Notes: generated by a model from the letters alone, not told the origin. Counted from the stretch's first letter, positions 28,212 through 38,417 are shown. The stretch: DNA of 64,000 bases from Cedecea colo (GCF_011808225.1 NZ_SOYS01000002.1:434001-498000); one strand, 5' to 3'. Translations and numbers: made by a program.

Positions 28212-28574
28212 CGAACCTCATCTAAATAGGCTGATAAATAAAGAACTTCATTATAAAAGTTCGCCGCCGGGCTTTCAGCGAAAAGTGCCGCATCCTGAGT
28301 AAAAAGCGTGCGCAAGCGGTTGCTTATCAGGTGCGACCAGCAATATGAAAAAGAGTAGCAAAAGATGCGCTAAACGAGGCGGGGAGAAGATAACACTCGC
28401 GGTATTGATAATTTGCAGGCTAATCATCACTAATTTCAAAAGGTTATCTTAAATTCAAATTTTTTGAACAAGGCGGTCAATTCTCTTCGATTTAATGCTC
28501 TGCTAAAAAGTGTGATCATAATCACATCGACGGAAAAACGTCACCCTGACAGAATAACCAGCGAGAGATTAACC
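28212..28574. other. Intergenic region between the HTH gene and ybiJ
   Basis: 363 AT-rich bases with no supported gene. It contains a perfect CRP core site at 28511-28526 and must hold the promoters of both divergent genes. Confidence 0.5.
28511..28526 (+). promoter_or_regulatory. Consensus CRP site before ybiJ
   Basis: TGTGA-TCATAA-TCACA, a perfect match to the CRP core, 49 bases before the ybiJ ATG. The promoter elements around it are not clear, so activation or repression cannot be told. Confidence 0.7.
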
Positions 28575-28835
28575 ATGAAAACCATCAAATATGCTGTTGC
28601 CGCTATCGCTCTTTCAACGCTTTCCTTCGGCGCTTTCGCCGTCCAGGCCGTCAGCCCTGCTCAGGCACAAAACATGAATAAAGCAGGTGTGGTTTCCGCG
28701 CACGGTGCCACAACGCTGGATGGGCTGGAAGCACAGCTGGCTCTTAAAGCGGAACAGGCGGGCGCAAAAGCGTATGCGATTACCTCTGCTACCTCCAACG
28801 ACAAAATGAGCGGCACCGCGGTTATCTACAAATAA
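28575..28835 (+). CDS. ybiJ: YbiJ, small periplasmic YhcN-family protein
   Basis: 86 residues, near-identical in its signal peptide to E. coli YbiJ (MKTIKYAVAAIALSTLSFG). The mature DUF1471 domain runs from QNMNKAGVVSAHGATTLDGLEAQL to MSGTAVIYK. Exact role unknown; the family is linked to stress and biofilm. The start at 28575 is set by the signal peptide. A terminator lies at 28950. In E. coli ybiJ is also near ybiB and dinG, but ybiC and ybiI are missing here. Confidence 0.92.
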   Translation: MKTIKYAVAAIALSTLSFGAFAVQAVSPAQAQNMNKAGVVSAHGATTLDGLEAQLALKAEQAGAKAYAITSATSNDKMSGTAVIYK

Positions 28836-28949
28836 ATTGTAAAGCAAAGCGTTAAATTTTTATCCCTGTGAAATGTTGTATTGCTTTGATTTAACCCTCA
28901 TCTGGAGCCCTGCTCCGACCTTTGTTCGACCCTTGATGTTACCCTTGTT

Positions 28950-28979
28950 GCCTGCGGCCTTTACCGCAGGCTTTTTTTT
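28950..28979 (+). terminator. Terminator after ybiJ, convergent with ybiB
   Basis: GCCTGCGG (28950-28957) pairs with CCGCAGGC (28964-28971), followed by eight T's. Confidence 0.85.
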
Positions 28980-28993
28980 GCCTGCACGCCGGG

Positions 28994-29962
28994 CTAGAAC
29001 GTTTGCTCTACTCTGGCAAACCCGTCTTCCAGCGTCTGCGCCTCGCCGGTTGCCACCAGACAGCAGGCCATTTGCGTTTTTAGCGACTGAGGAACCGGCT
29101 CCACGCCTGCCACACAGCGTTCAATCCAGCGCGCGGTAATTTCCGGATCTTTTGTCGCAGGCAGGGCAATATCTTCACTATTCATCTGCGTCTGCCTTTC
29201 GCTTAGCACCCGCGCGCCTTGGCCATCAATCAGGCTTATCTGCGGACAGCGCTGCGGATTAGCATACACCTCGCCTTCTGTACCGTGCATTAACAGGCCG
29301 CGCCCGCCGATTTCGGCAAAGAATTGCGCCACTTTCGGCACGTATTCCGGATGGGAAACGCTGGCAAGACGCAGCGCGGCATCTTCTGCAAACGGCGTAG
29401 CAAGTTTCGCCAGCGTATGCGCGCTGTTGCGAACGCCCATCCGCCAGCGCATGGCAAGCTGATTTTCCATCGGCGGACACAGCGCGCCAATCGGCATATA
29501 AACCGGATGATGCGATTCGAGCTTCGCCTGGGCCTGGCCCGCATGCAGCGTTGGCTCGATTCCCAACAGCGTAAAAATAGTTTCCGTCAGCACGCGGGTG
29601 GGATCGTGGCTTACGCCATGCACCACGACCGGATAGCCCAGACGATTAAGCAGCATCGCCAGCAGTGGCGTCAGGTTTGCCTGCTTGCGCGCGCCGTTAT
29701 AAGAGGGGATTACTATCGGCATCGGTTTGTTTACCGGCGGCGTAAGGGAGATAAGATGCTGCTTCATCGCTTCGTAGAAGCCCAGCATCTCGGCCTCGCC
29801 TTCGCCTTTAATGCGCAGCGCGATAAGCACGCCGCCAAGCTCAAGCTCCGGTACCGCGCCGTTAAGCATATGGGTATACAAGCCGCGCGCGGTGTCAAAA
29901 TCTAAATCTCTGGCGTGGTTCTTGCCGCGCCCTATCTCTTTTATGATTTTACGATAGTCCAT
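28994..29962 (-). CDS. ybiB: YbiB, TrpD2-family nucleic-acid-binding protein
   Basis: 322 residues (E. coli 320). It has the anthranilate-phosphoribosyltransferase (TrpD) fold: N-terminal helical domain (to about 70) and an alpha/beta domain with SYNGARKQANLTPLLAMLL. In E. coli YbiB is a dimer that binds nucleic acid rather than making tryptophan, and is part of the LexA-regulated dinG transcript. Here it lies 146 bases after dinG on the same strand. That gap contains several AT-rich stem-loops (30036-30100). Confidence 0.92.
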   Translation of the reverse strand: MDYRKIIKEIGRGKNHARDLDFDTARGLYTHMLNGAVPELELGGVLIALRIKGEGEAEMLGFYEAMKQHLISLTPPVNKPMPIVIPSYNGARKQANLTPLLAMLLNRLGYPVVVHGVSHDPTRVLTETIFTLLGIEPTLHAGQAQAKLESHHPVYMPIGALCPPMENQLAMRWRMGVRNSAHTLAKLATPFAEDAALRLASVSHPEYVPKVAQFFAEIGGRGLLMHGTEGEVYANPQRCPQISLIDGQGARVLSERQTQMNSEDIALPATKDPEITARWIERCVAGVEPVPQSLKTQMACCLVATGEAQTLEDGFARVEQTF

Positions 29963-30108
29963 TTCAACTCCCCTGAGATTCCTGACAAAGAAGGAAAAAG
30001 CGTGGTTTTCCCCTCTTTGCGATTGATCTGCCGAAAATCAATAAATCGATTTTCCGTATTATTTTTACGGTGAGATATTTTTTTATCTCAAAGGCATGAG
30101 GTTTACCC

Positions 30109-32280
30109 TCAGCCTGCCGGGTGTTTTTTGCTCACACGTTTACGCCGCCCTGTCTTTTCAGGCGCCGCTTTAATCAGTTTAGCCGCAGGCGCGGGCGGCT
30201 GGGTAATAGGAAACACCGGCAAAGCGCCCAGCAAACGCTGACCGTAATTTTTGGTCAGCAGGCGGCGGTCATAAATAACGACCTCGCCGTAACAGCCATG
30301 ACTACGAATTAAACGCCCTACCTGCTGGATAAGGTTAAATGAGGCGGCAGGTAAACTCTGCACCTCGAAAGGATAGCGTCTGAGGCTTTTTAACCACTCG
30401 CCTTCCGTCACGACCACCGGGCTGTCTACCGGCGGGAAAGCGATTTTATGAATATGCACCTGGCTTAGCAGGTCGCCTTTTAAATCTAACCCTTCGGCAA
30501 AAGATTGCAGCCCGACCAGCACGCTGGTTTCCCCCTGCTCCACGCGCTTGCGATGCAGTTCCACCAGCCTGTAGCGCGGCTGGTCGCCCTGCACCAGCAA
30601 GGTGAGGCGCAGGTCGGTGACGTGGGTAAGAAACAGCTGCATGGCGCGGTTGCTGGCAAACAACACCAGCATGCCTTTGTGCTCGCCTTTTGCCAGTTCA
30701 GCACGGAAAAATGCCGCCATTTCAGCGATATGCTGCGGTTCGTTTTCCATGGTTGGCTCAACCGTAAGCTGCGGGATAACCAGCTTGCCCTGATCGATAT
30801 GATTAAACGGCGAATCCAGCGCGATAAAACGATCGCCCGCTTTTTCACGCAGGCCGCTCATCTCTTGCAGCCGGTCGAATTTATTAAGCGAACGCAGCGT
30901 GGCCGAAGTAACAATTACATGCGGCACGTTACGCCAGACTAGCTTTTCCAGCTGATCGCTTACGCGGATGCCTACGCAATGGAAGAACAGATGTGGCTGC
31001 CCTTCCCTGTTTTCCCGCGTTACCCACTTGGAAACCGGTGCGCCGGACGCCTTCTCCATAGCGGAAAGCCGCCAGAGCTTGCTTTGGGATTCGAAATAGC
31101 CCAGCGCGCGGTTCATTTGCAGCAGGGCCCGATGCACGCGCACCACGTCATGGCTGCCGGTTTTTTCACTCAGATCGCCCTGCAGCGCTTCCGCCAGGCT
31201 GCGTAAGCCTTCCATTAATTTCGCCAGACGCTGGCAGATAGCCATGATTTCTTCAGGCAGCACGCCCATTTCAAAACGGTGCTCGCTTTCATACTCGCCC
31301 GGCATCCATAATTTTACGATGCCGCAAAACGAGCTGAGCAGTTCGTGTATTTCATCGCAATGGTTAGTCAGACGCTCCGGCGAGGTGAGCGGCGGCGGGC
31401 TTTTCGGGCGGAACTGCGCCATGCAGGTTTCCACCAGTTTGCAGAACAAATCGAGCTGCAGGCGGCTGTGGCCGGGGGTGACTTCTGCACTCATTTCCAG
31501 CGCGTCACGGGCAACGTCCGGCAGATGGTGGCCTTCATCAAGCACCAGCAGCAGGTTTTTCGCTTCCGGCAGAACAGCCTCGCTTTCCATAGCGGCCATC
31601 ACCAGCGCGTGGTTAGCCACCACCACTTCCGCCTCGTCGATTTCGCGGCGCGCCACGAAAAACGGGCATTCGCGATACCAGTGGCAGTTACGGCCAAGGC
31701 AGCTGGCTTTATCCGTGCTCATCCTTCGCCAGAGATCGTCGTCGATGGCCTGAGCGTTATGATCGCGTATCCCGTCCCATTTGTAAGTATCCAGCTCGGT
31801 TTTCAGCTTCGCACAGCGCTGCTGTTCATCCTTGCTGGCGGGAGCCAGCTCGTCGTCAAGGAAGGCGAGCAGATCTCCCTGCGCCAGGTTATCCGTAGCT
31901 AACGCCGCCAGATTGCGCGGGCAGACATAGCGTCCACGTCCGAAGGCGGCGGTAAATTTCAGGTCGGGGATAATTTTGCGCAGCAGCGGCAGGTCTTTAC
32001 TGAAGATTTGATCCTGCAACGCTACGTTTGCGGTGCTGACCACCAGCGTTTTTTGCTCCCCGCGCGCAACGGCGATGCCCGGAATCAGGTACGAGAGCGT
32101 TTTGCCCACGCCCGTTGGCGCTTCAATCGCCAGGTGACGCCCTTCATCGCCCGCAAGCGTTTTCGCCACTTCGGCAATCATCTGCCGCTGCGGGGGACGC
32201 GGAATAAAGTCCGGAATCTGCTGTTGTAGCGCCTTATACCAGGCGGCGATTTGCGCTTTTTGCGCCGGGGACAAAGCCAT
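30109..32280 (-). CDS. dinG: ATP-dependent DNA helicase DinG
   Basis: 723 residues (E. coli 716). Superfamily 2, XPD-like 5'-3' helicase that unwinds R-loops, D-loops and G-quadruplexes. Walker A EAPTGVGKT with Lys60, DEGH box at 248-251, and the four 4Fe-4S cysteines Cys120, Cys194, Cys199 and Cys205 at the same numbers as in E. coli. The start at 32280 (MALSPAQK) matches the family; the upstream in-frame codons run into the LexA box. SOS-regulated by the box at 32293-32312. Confidence 0.96.
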   Translation of the reverse strand: MALSPAQKAQIAAWYKALQQQIPDFIPRPPQRQMIAEVAKTLAGDEGRHLAIEAPTGVGKTLSYLIPGIAVARGEQKTLVVSTANVALQDQIFSKDLPLLRKIIPDLKFTAAFGRGRYVCPRNLAALATDNLAQGDLLAFLDDELAPASKDEQQRCAKLKTELDTYKWDGIRDHNAQAIDDDLWRRMSTDKASCLGRNCHWYRECPFFVARREIDEAEVVVANHALVMAAMESEAVLPEAKNLLLVLDEGHHLPDVARDALEMSAEVTPGHSRLQLDLFCKLVETCMAQFRPKSPPPLTSPERLTNHCDEIHELLSSFCGIVKLWMPGEYESEHRFEMGVLPEEIMAICQRLAKLMEGLRSLAEALQGDLSEKTGSHDVVRVHRALLQMNRALGYFESQSKLWRLSAMEKASGAPVSKWVTRENREGQPHLFFHCVGIRVSDQLEKLVWRNVPHVIVTSATLRSLNKFDRLQEMSGLREKAGDRFIALDSPFNHIDQGKLVIPQLTVEPTMENEPQHIAEMAAFFRAELAKGEHKGMLVLFASNRAMQLFLTHVTDLRLTLLVQGDQPRYRLVELHRKRVEQGETSVLVGLQSFAEGLDLKGDLLSQVHIHKIAFPPVDSPVVVTEGEWLKSLRRYPFEVQSLPAASFNLIQQVGRLIRSHGCYGEVVIYDRRLLTKNYGQRLLGALPVFPITQPPAPAAKLIKAAPEKTGRRKRVSKKHPAG

Positions 32281-32292
32281 GAGCACCACTTC

Positions 32293-32312
32293 TACTGTAT
32301 AAACAGCCACTA
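32293..32312 (-). promoter_or_regulatory. LexA box of dinG
   Basis: On the minus strand TAGTGGCTGTTTATACAGTA: second half-site CAG with TA flanks is perfect, first half-site is GTG for CTG, with the required 10-base spacing. It ends 12 bases before the dinG ATG. From memory it is almost the same as the E. coli dinG box. Confidence 0.75.
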
Positions 32313-32446
32313 TTGTCCCACTTTTCGCAGGCGGGCGGCATAATTTTTTGTTTTTACGTCATCCACCCGGCCTTGACCAATGACAAAGCGGTGACGCGCG
32401 GCCTCTCTCTATAATCATTCGTCCCTCTTCCCACTGGTATAAAACT

Positions 32447-33571
32447 ATGGCTTATCAACTCACCTTAGACTGGCAAGAATTTCTGAAGAAATATTGGCAA
32501 AAACAGCCGGTTGTATTGAAAAATGCCTTTCCGGATTTTAGCGATCCTATTACGCCGGACGAGCTGGCGGGTCTGGCCATGGAACCTGAGGTGGACAGCC
32601 GCCTCGTCAGCCATAGCGAAGACGGGCAGTGGCATGCCAGCAACGGGCCGTTTGAGGATTTCGATAATCTGGGGGAGACGGGCTGGTCGCTGCTGGCGCA
32701 GGCCGTCAACCACTGGCATGAGCCGTCTGCCGAATTGGTGCGTCCTTTCCGCGTGCTGCCGGACTGGCGTCTGGACGATCTGATGATCTCCTTCTCCGTA
32801 CCGGGCGGCGGCGTTGGGCCACATATCGATCAGTACGATGTGTTTATTATCCAGGGGATGGGCAGCCGCCGCTGGCGCGTGGGCGATAAGCTCCCGATGC
32901 GTCAGTTTTGCCCGCACCCGGCACTGCTGCACGTTGACCCGTTTACGCCAATTATCGATGAAGATCTTGCGCCGGGCGATATTCTTTATATCCCGCCAGG
33001 CTTCCCGCACGACGGCTTTACGCATAAAACTGCTCTTAACTATTCCGTTGGTTTTCGTGGACCAAATGGCCGCGATCTGATCAGCAGCTTTGCCGACTAT
33101 GCGCTGGAAAACGATCTGGGTAATGAACATTACAGCGATCCCGATCTGACGCTGCGTGAACATCCGGGCAAAGTGGAAGACTACGAGCTGGAAAGGCTGC
33201 GCAGCATGATGATGGAGGTTATCAACCAGCCGGAAGATTTCCGACAGTGGTTCGGACGTTTTGCCACCACGCCGCGTCACGAGCTGGATATTGCTCCTGC
33301 GCAGCCGCCATATGCACGGACAGAAATCCTTGATGCTTTGCTTCAGGGCGATAGCCTGACTCGCCTGAGCGGCCTGCGCGTGCTGAACGTCGGCGACAAC
33401 TTTTTTGTAAACGGCGAACCGCTGGCGGCATCGAACCTGAGCGCAGCCGACGCGCTTTGTCGCCACGCGATAATTAGCCGCAACGAGCTGGGTTCAGCGT
33501 TGCAGGACCGCTCCTTCATGGCGGTGCTGACCGGGCTGGTAAACCAGGGTTACTGGTATTTCGAGAACTAA
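32447..33571 (+). CDS. roxA: Ribosomal protein uL16 arginine hydroxylase RoxA (YcfD)
   Basis: 374 residues (E. coli 373). JmjC-type 2-oxoglutarate/Fe(II) oxygenase that hydroxylates Arg81 of ribosomal protein L16. The iron ligands are His126, Asp128 (GPHIDQYDVF) and His188 (PPGFPHDG). The C-terminal dimer/winged-helix part is present. In E. coli this gene is near 25 minutes by phoQ, so its place between dinG and mlrA is unlike K-12. It is divergent from dinG. Confidence 0.94.
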   Translation: MAYQLTLDWQEFLKKYWQKQPVVLKNAFPDFSDPITPDELAGLAMEPEVDSRLVSHSEDGQWHASNGPFEDFDNLGETGWSLLAQAVNHWHEPSAELVRPFRVLPDWRLDDLMISFSVPGGGVGPHIDQYDVFIIQGMGSRRWRVGDKLPMRQFCPHPALLHVDPFTPIIDEDLAPGDILYIPPGFPHDGFTHKTALNYSVGFRGPNGRDLISSFADYALENDLGNEHYSDPDLTLREHPGKVEDYELERLRSMMMEVINQPEDFRQWFGRFATTPRHELDIAPAQPPYARTEILDALLQGDSLTRLSGLRVLNVGDNFFVNGEPLAASNLSAADALCRHAIISRNELGSALQDRSFMAVLTGLVNQGYWYFEN

Positions 33572-33721
33572 TGCCAGCGGCTTTTGGGGCGGGAGGTGCC
33601 TGTGCTTATTCGCCCTGAAAATTTGAACCATCCCGCGCAGAAAAAATCAGCAAAACTTCCCAGAGTCAGCTGCACTGTCTACAGTTAAATGGGGACTTCC
33701 CGGACTGGCTTTGGGGACATC

Positions 33722-34489
33722 ATGGCGCTTTATACCATTGGTGAAGTAGCTGAGCTTTGCGATATCAATCCCGTCACGCTGCGCGCCTGGCAAAGGCGTT
33801 ACGGATTGCTGAAACCACAGCGCACCGACGGCGGGCATCGCCTGTTTGATGATGCGGATATTGACCGTATTCGCGAGATCAAACGCTGGATTGAAAACGG
33901 CGTGCAGGTCAGCAAAGTCAAAGCGTTGCTCAGCGAAGATGAAAAAGCGCTGGATACAGGCTGGCGTGAACGGCAGGAAGAGTTGCTGCGTCATCTGCAG
34001 GGCGGCAACCCCGCTCGGCTACGCGGCTGGATTGCCGATATCGGGCGCGATTACCCCGCGGAAACGCTGGTGATGCAGCTTTATACTCCGCTGCGTCGCC
34101 GCCTGCAATGCCAGCAGGTTACGCTTAATACGCTATTAAGCCTGCTTGACGGCGCCTTGATTAACTATATTGCGCAGTGCCTTGCCTCAGCGCGCAAACA
34201 CAGCGGCAAAGACGCACTTTTGATTGGCTGGAACACATCGGACACCACGCGTTTATGGATGGCGGCCTGGATGGCGATTCAACAAGGCTGGCGCGTTGAT
34301 GTGCTGGCACACCCGCTAAGCAGCGTGCGGCCCGAACTTTTCCCGCGGCAGACAATTCTGGTGTGGTGCGGCGAGACGCCTAGCGACCAGCAGCTTAATC
34401 AGCTGGAGCAGTGGCGCTGCGCCGGGCTGCCCGTCTTCCCGCTTAATAGCGCTGGTCGGGAGCCCACCCGCATCACCGAAGGCATTTAA
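33722..34489 (+). CDS. mlrA: MerR-type curli/biofilm regulator MlrA (YehV)
   Basis: 255 residues (E. coli 243). MerR helix-turn-helix at the N-terminus (ALYTIGEVAELCDINPVTLRAWQRRYGLLKPQRTDGGHRLF is near-identical to E. coli over its length), then a B12-binding-like C-terminal domain. It activates csgD and so curli formation, under sigma-S and YciR control. The ATG at 33722 has GGGGA upstream. The C-terminus is somewhat longer than in E. coli. It starts the block that is at 47 minutes in E. coli. Confidence 0.94.
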   Translation: MALYTIGEVAELCDINPVTLRAWQRRYGLLKPQRTDGGHRLFDDADIDRIREIKRWIENGVQVSKVKALLSEDEKALDTGWRERQEELLRHLQGGNPARLRGWIADIGRDYPAETLVMQLYTPLRRRLQCQQVTLNTLLSLLDGALINYIAQCLASARKHSGKDALLIGWNTSDTTRLWMAAWMAIQQGWRVDVLAHPLSSVRPELFPRQTILVWCGETPSDQQLNQLEQWRCAGLPVFPLNSAGREPTRITEGI

Positions 34490-34548
34490 AGGTTCATTAA
34501 CCAGACAGCTTCGCTTTATAATCGCCCCCGTCACATTGGGAGCGAAAA

Positions 34549-34656
34549 ATGAAATTGTCTAAAATTGCCATCGTCGGTGGCATGCTGGTGATGGCCATCG
34601 GCGGAATTGGCGGCGTGATACTTGTGGGTTACATCGTTATCCTTCATGGCGCGTAA
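34549..34656 (+). CDS. yohO: Small membrane protein YohO
   Basis: 35 residues, one transmembrane helix with the glycine-rich core GGIGGV, equal in length to E. coli YohO and in the same place between mlrA and yehW. Ribosome site GGGAGCG. Its 3' end overlaps the 3' end of yehW on the opposite strand by 20 bases. Function unknown. Confidence 0.85.
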   Translation: MKLSKIAIVGGMLVMAIGGIGGVILVGYIVILHGA

Positions 34657-35368
34657 TGTAACGTAACAGGCGTTCAAACAGGCGGTCGGTAACTATCGCC
34701 GCCAGCGCCACCAGTATGGCCCCCTGAAGCACATAAGCGGTGTTAAAACCGCTCAGGCCGATAATGATGGGCGAGCCGAGCGTATTGGCTCCCACCGTCG
34801 AGGCAATTGTCGCCGTGCCGATGTTAACGATCACCGACGTCCTCACCCCCGCCAGGATCACCGGGGCTGCCAGCGGCAGCTCAACTTTGCGCAGCACCTG
34901 CCAGCGGCTCATACCCGCACCAGAAGCGATTTCTCGCGTCGCTTCCGGCACCGCGCCAATGCCTGCCAGCGTACCCTGTAATATCGGCAACAGGCCATAA
35001 AGCACCAGCGCGATAATCGCCGGCTGCTGTCCGAAACCCATGACAGGCACGGCAATCGCCAGCACGGCAACGGGCGGGAATGTCTGCCCTGCGGCGGTTA
35101 TCGTTTCCACCAGCGAGCGAAATTCCAGCCCGGCGGGACGCGTTACCGCAATGCCCAGCCCTACGCCAATTACCACCGCTACCAGGCTTGAAACCGCCAC
35201 CAGCGTCAGATGCGCAAGGGCCAGCGAGATAAAGCTGTCCTGCTGGTACAGCGGCCTTGCAAGCTCGGGGAACAGCCAGCTAAACAATGCCCCGGTATAA
35301 GGCATCAAAAAAAGCAGCGCGATAAACAGGGCCAACAGCCACAGCAGCGGATCAGCTACCCGACGCAT
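34637..35368 (-). CDS. yehW: Osmoprotectant ABC permease YehW
   Basis: 243 residues, the E. coli length. Inner-membrane permease of the OpuC-type quaternary-amine importer YehZYXW, which takes up glycine betaine with low affinity in E. coli. Six helices, with the EAA loop [20 protein letters not shown]. The start at 35368 ([10 protein letters not shown]) has AGGTGAAC upstream and overlaps the yehX end by 17 bases. Last gene of the operon. Confidence 0.94.
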   Translation of the reverse strand: MRRVADPLLWLLALFIALLFLMPYTGALFSWLFPELARPLYQQDSFISLALAHLTLVAVSSLVAVVIGVGLGIAVTRPAGLEFRSLVETITAAGQTFPPVAVLAIAVPVMGFGQQPAIIALVLYGLLPILQGTLAGIGAVPEATREIASGAGMSRWQVLRKVELPLAAPVILAGVRTSVIVNIGTATIASTVGANTLGSPIIIGLSGFNTAYVLQGAILVALAAIVTDRLFERLLRYITRHEG

Positions 35369-36296
35369 GTTCACCTCGCACCAGATCGCTGAAATGCAGC
35401 ACGCCGCACGCCTCGCCCTTTTCGTCCACCACCGGTAGTTGCTGGCACTGCCGATCAACAAACAACGACAGCGCCTCGCGCAGGCTCAGATCCGCCTTAA
35501 TAGGTTCACCTGCAATACGCTCATCGGCGCGCAAGCTGTTAACGACCTGGCGTAACGACAGCAGCCGCAGGCCAAGCTCGCTGCGGCCAAAGAAATCCCG
35601 CACAAAATCATTGGCCGGGTTAGTCAGCAGCGCCAGCGGCGTTCCCTGCTGAATAATCTGTCCGCCATCCATAAGAACAATGCGATCCGCCAGCCGTAGC
35701 GCTTCTTCGATATCATGCGTGACCAGCACAATGGTGCGTCCGAACAGATGGTGGATGCGCACAATCTCCTGCTGAAGCGCTGCACGGGTTACCGGATCGA
35801 GCGCGCCGAAGGGTTCATCCATCAGCAGAACTTCCGGGTCGGCTGCCAGCGCACGGGCTACGCCAACGCGCTGCTGTTGTCCGCCAGAGAGCTGATGCGG
35901 GTAACGCTCGCGAAATTGCGCGGCGTCCAGGCCGAGCAAATCTAATAGCTCATCAATTCGCGTCTCAATTCGCGCCTTCGGCCATTTCAGAAGCTGCGGC
36001 ACCGTGGCGATGTTCTGCGCCACGTTCCAGTGGGGAAACAGGCCGATGGACTGAATCGCGTAGCCCATCCGGCGGCGCAGCGCCCTGGCATCAAAATTAC
36101 GAATCTCTTCACCCGCGAAGCGAATTCTCCCTTCGTCGTGCTCCACCAGCCGGTTGATCATTTTCAGCGTCGTGGATTTTCCTGAGCCGGACGTGCCAAT
36201 CAGCACCGTGAACTCTCCTTCGCGGATAGTTAACGACAGATCTTTAACCGCCGCTTCTCCCTGGAAGTATTTACTGACATGGTCAAATTCGATCAT
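35352..36296 (-). CDS. yehX: Osmoprotectant ABC ATPase YehX
   Basis: 314 residues (E. coli 308). Walker [10 protein letters not shown], signature LSGGQQQR and Walker B LLMDEP, followed by a C-terminal CBS-like region (about 240-314) as in OpuA/ProV ATPases. It drives YehY/YehW with substrate from YehZ. Its start overlaps the yehY stop by 4 bases and its end overlaps yehW. Confidence 0.95.
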   Translation of the reverse strand: MIEFDHVSKYFQGEAAVKDLSLTIREGEFTVLIGTSGSGKSTTLKMINRLVEHDEGRIRFAGEEIRNFDARALRRRMGYAIQSIGLFPHWNVAQNIATVPQLLKWPKARIETRIDELLDLLGLDAAQFRERYPHQLSGGQQQRVGVARALAADPEVLLMDEPFGALDPVTRAALQQEIVRIHHLFGRTIVLVTHDIEEALRLADRIVLMDGGQIIQQGTPLALLTNPANDFVRDFFGRSELGLRLLSLRQVVNSLRADERIAGEPIKADLSLREALSLFVDRQCQQLPVVDEKGEACGVLHFSDLVRGEHASGS

Positions 36297-37456
36297 GGCT
36301 GTTTCGCCTCAAGTAACGAGATTAGCAGTTTAAAAAGCGCGTCCAGCATGACGGCCAGCGCAATCACCGGGATCACACCCAGCAGCACCAAATCCAGCGC
36401 GCTGCTCAGCAAGCCCTGGAAGATAATTGCGCCAAATCCTCCCGCGCCGATTAGCGCAGCAATAACCGCCATGCCGATGGTTTGCACGCAAACCACACGC
36501 AGGCTTCGCAACAGCACGGGCATCGCCAGCGGGACTTCCGCCCGCCAGAATATTTGCCGCCGCGACATCCCCATGCCTTCGGCGCTTTCAATAATATTAC
36601 GCGGAACCTGCTGCAAACCTGCGACAACGCCGCGAACCAGCGGCAGCAGCGCATAAAGCACCAGCGCAATTAATGCAGGCGTCACCCCGATGCCGCTTAT
36701 GCCTAGCGTGCCAAGCCAGGGCACTAATTTGGCAAGCCCCGCCAGCGGCGCAATCAACAGGCCAAAGAGCGCTACGGAGGGAACGGTCTGAATCACGTTA
36801 AGCACGGAGAATACGGATGGTTGCCAGGACGGACGCTGATAGCAAAATACCCCGAGCGGCACGCCAATCAGCAGCGCCGGAACCAACGTTCCCAGCAATA
36901 GCGCCAGATGGCGGCTCAGTGCGTCATCGAAAACGTCCTGCCGGTTGGCATATTCTTTGAGTAAAGAGAGCTCGGCAAAAAACCCGCTCAGCAGCAAGGC
37001 GACGGGCACTATCCAGATTTGTAGATTAAGCAGCAAACGCCATAGCGCTTTCGGGGTCAGACGATTAATCGCGTCGGCGCATATCAGCAGGCAGAGCGCC
37101 AGCCCCAGCCAGAGACCGCTGCCGGGGGACGTGCGGGCAACGCTACTGCCTTCCTGGGCAAACCAGCTTGCCGTTTTGCCCATCAACACCAGCGCCGCGA
37201 TAAATATCGCCTCAGCAACAAACAACGTCAGAAACAGCGGGATGCGGCGCGTGGGAACAAGGATTAAACCAGCCAGAATAACCGTGGGAAGGGCAAGCAG
37301 TAAAAGCGCATGGTCAGGCAACTGGCTAAGTACCATGGGTTCCCCCGATACCAGCCGGTTTGCGGCGTGATTAATAAAAGGAAGAACTCCGCCTGCTGCT
37401 ACCAGCAAAAGCACCAGCAGCAGCAGTACGCGGTTATGGATTTTAAGCAAACTCAC
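36293..37456 (-). CDS. yehY: Osmoprotectant ABC permease YehY
   Basis: 387 residues (E. coli 385). An N-terminal half with several extra helices (about 1-170) precedes the usual BPD-transport domain with the EAA loop [22 protein letters not shown]. Inner-membrane partner of YehW. It follows yehZ after a 49-base gap that contains a REP palindrome, and overlaps yehX by ATGA. Confidence 0.95.
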   Translation of the reverse strand: MSLLKIHNRVLLLLVLLLVAAGGVLPFINHAANRLVSGEPMVLSQLPDHALLLLALPTVILAGLILVPTRRIPLFLTLFVAEAIFIAALVLMGKTASWFAQEGSSVARTSPGSGLWLGLALCLLICADAINRLTPKALWRLLLNLQIWIVPVALLLSGFFAELSLLKEYANRQDVFDDALSRHLALLLGTLVPALLIGVPLGVFCYQRPSWQPSVFSVLNVIQTVPSVALFGLLIAPLAGLAKLVPWLGTLGISGIGVTPALIALVLYALLPLVRGVVAGLQQVPRNIIESAEGMGMSRRQIFWRAEVPLAMPVLLRSLRVVCVQTIGMAVIAALIGAGGFGAIIFQGLLSSALDLVLLGVIPVIALAVMLDALFKLLISLLEAKQP

Positions 37457-37470
37457 TTCCTGTTAGTTTT

Positions 37471-37500
37471 GTCGGGCGGCATTTCGCTCACCCGACCTGG
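37471..37500. repeat. REP-like palindrome between yehZ and yehY
   Basis: GTCGGGCGGCATTTCGCTCA then CCCGAC: a single REP-type stem of the same family as at 3983. Inside an operon such elements often lower downstream expression or protect the upstream mRNA. Confidence 0.6.
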
Positions 37501-37505
37501 GTTGT

Positions 37506-38417
37506 CTATTTCACAAAACCTTTCTGCTTCAGGTAGTCAGCCGCCACTTTTTTGGCATCCAGCCCTTCCACCGCAATGCTGGCGTTCAGTTGTTGCAGGG
37601 TTTTCTCGTCAAGAGACGCAAAGACTGGTTTTAGCCACTCATCCAGCTGCGGATAATCTTTCAGCACCGCCTCACGCACAACGGGCGCTGGCGCATATAT
37701 CGGCTGCACGCCTTTTGGATCGCTTAGCGTTTGCAGGCCGAGCGCCGCCACCGGACCATCGGTGCCGTAAGCCATCGCCGCATTCACGCCGGAGGTTTGC
37801 TGAGCTGCCGCTTTGATGGTTACCGCCGTGTCGCCGCCCGCGAGGGAAAGCAACTGTTTCTGATCGAGGTTAAAACCGTAGGCCTTTTCAAAGGCAGGCA
37901 GCGCATCCGGGCGCTCGATAAATTCAGCGGAAGCCGCAAGCTTAAACTCACCGCCTTTTTTCAGCCAGGCGCTGAGATCGCTAAGCGAAGCAAGTTTGTT
38001 TTTCTCCGCCACATCTTTGCGCACCGCGATGGTCCAGGTATTGTTCGCCGGCGCAGGCGTCAGCCAGACAAGCTTATTCTTCTCAGCATCGAGCTGCTTT
38101 ACTTTGTCATAACCCTTTTGCGCGTTTTTCCACACCGGATCGTTGTCATCTTTAAAGAAGAATGCGCCGTTGCCGGTGTATTCCGGATATATATCCAGCT
38201 CACCCGAGGTGATTGCGCCGCGCACCACTGGCGTGGTCCCTAACTGTATTTTATTCACGGTTTTCACGCCGTGGCTTTCCAGCACCTGCAAAATGATATT
38301 GCCCAGCAAAGAGCCTTCGGTATCAATTTTGGAGCCAACCTTTACCGGCCCGGCCGCCTGCGCACCCGCCGCCAGCATCAGTAATCCTGCCATACCCCAA
38401 CGCGCTGATAAATTCAT
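37506..38417 (-). CDS. osmF: Osmoprotectant-binding protein YehZ (OsmF)
   Basis: 303 residues (E. coli 305). Signal peptide of about 21 residues ending AQA, then the OpuAC-type binding domain (GPVKVGSKIDTEGSLLGNIILQVLESHG). It binds betaine-type compounds in the periplasm for YehYXW. In E. coli the operon depends on sigma-S and osmotic stress. A GCTATCC -10-like sequence about 50 bases upstream (38468-38473 on the plus strand) would fit sigma-S. First gene of the operon. Confidence 0.94.
   Translation of the reverse strand: MNLSARWGMAGLLMLAAGAQAAGPVKVGSKIDTEGSLLGNIILQVLESHGVKTVNKIQLGTTPVVRGAITSGELDIYPEYTGNGAFFFKDDNDPVWKNAQKGYDKVKQLDAEKNKLVWLTPAPANNTWTIAVRKDVAEKNKLASLSDLSAWLKKGGEFKLAASAEFIERPDALPAFEKAYGFNLDQKQLLSLAGGDTAVTIKAAAQQTSGVNAAMAYGTDGPVAALGLQTLSDPKGVQPIYAPAPVVREAVLKDYPQLDEWLKPVFASLDEKTLQQLNASIAVEGLDAKKVAADYLKQKGFVK

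Noticed and set aside
28464-28574. A longer ybiJ start
   Set aside because: The extra residues precede an obvious signal peptide and include the CRP site.
32465-33466. A 333-codon open frame on the minus strand across roxA
   Set aside because: It is antisense to a gene with all catalytic residues intact and has no recognisable domain; long antisense frames are common in G+C-rich coding DNA.
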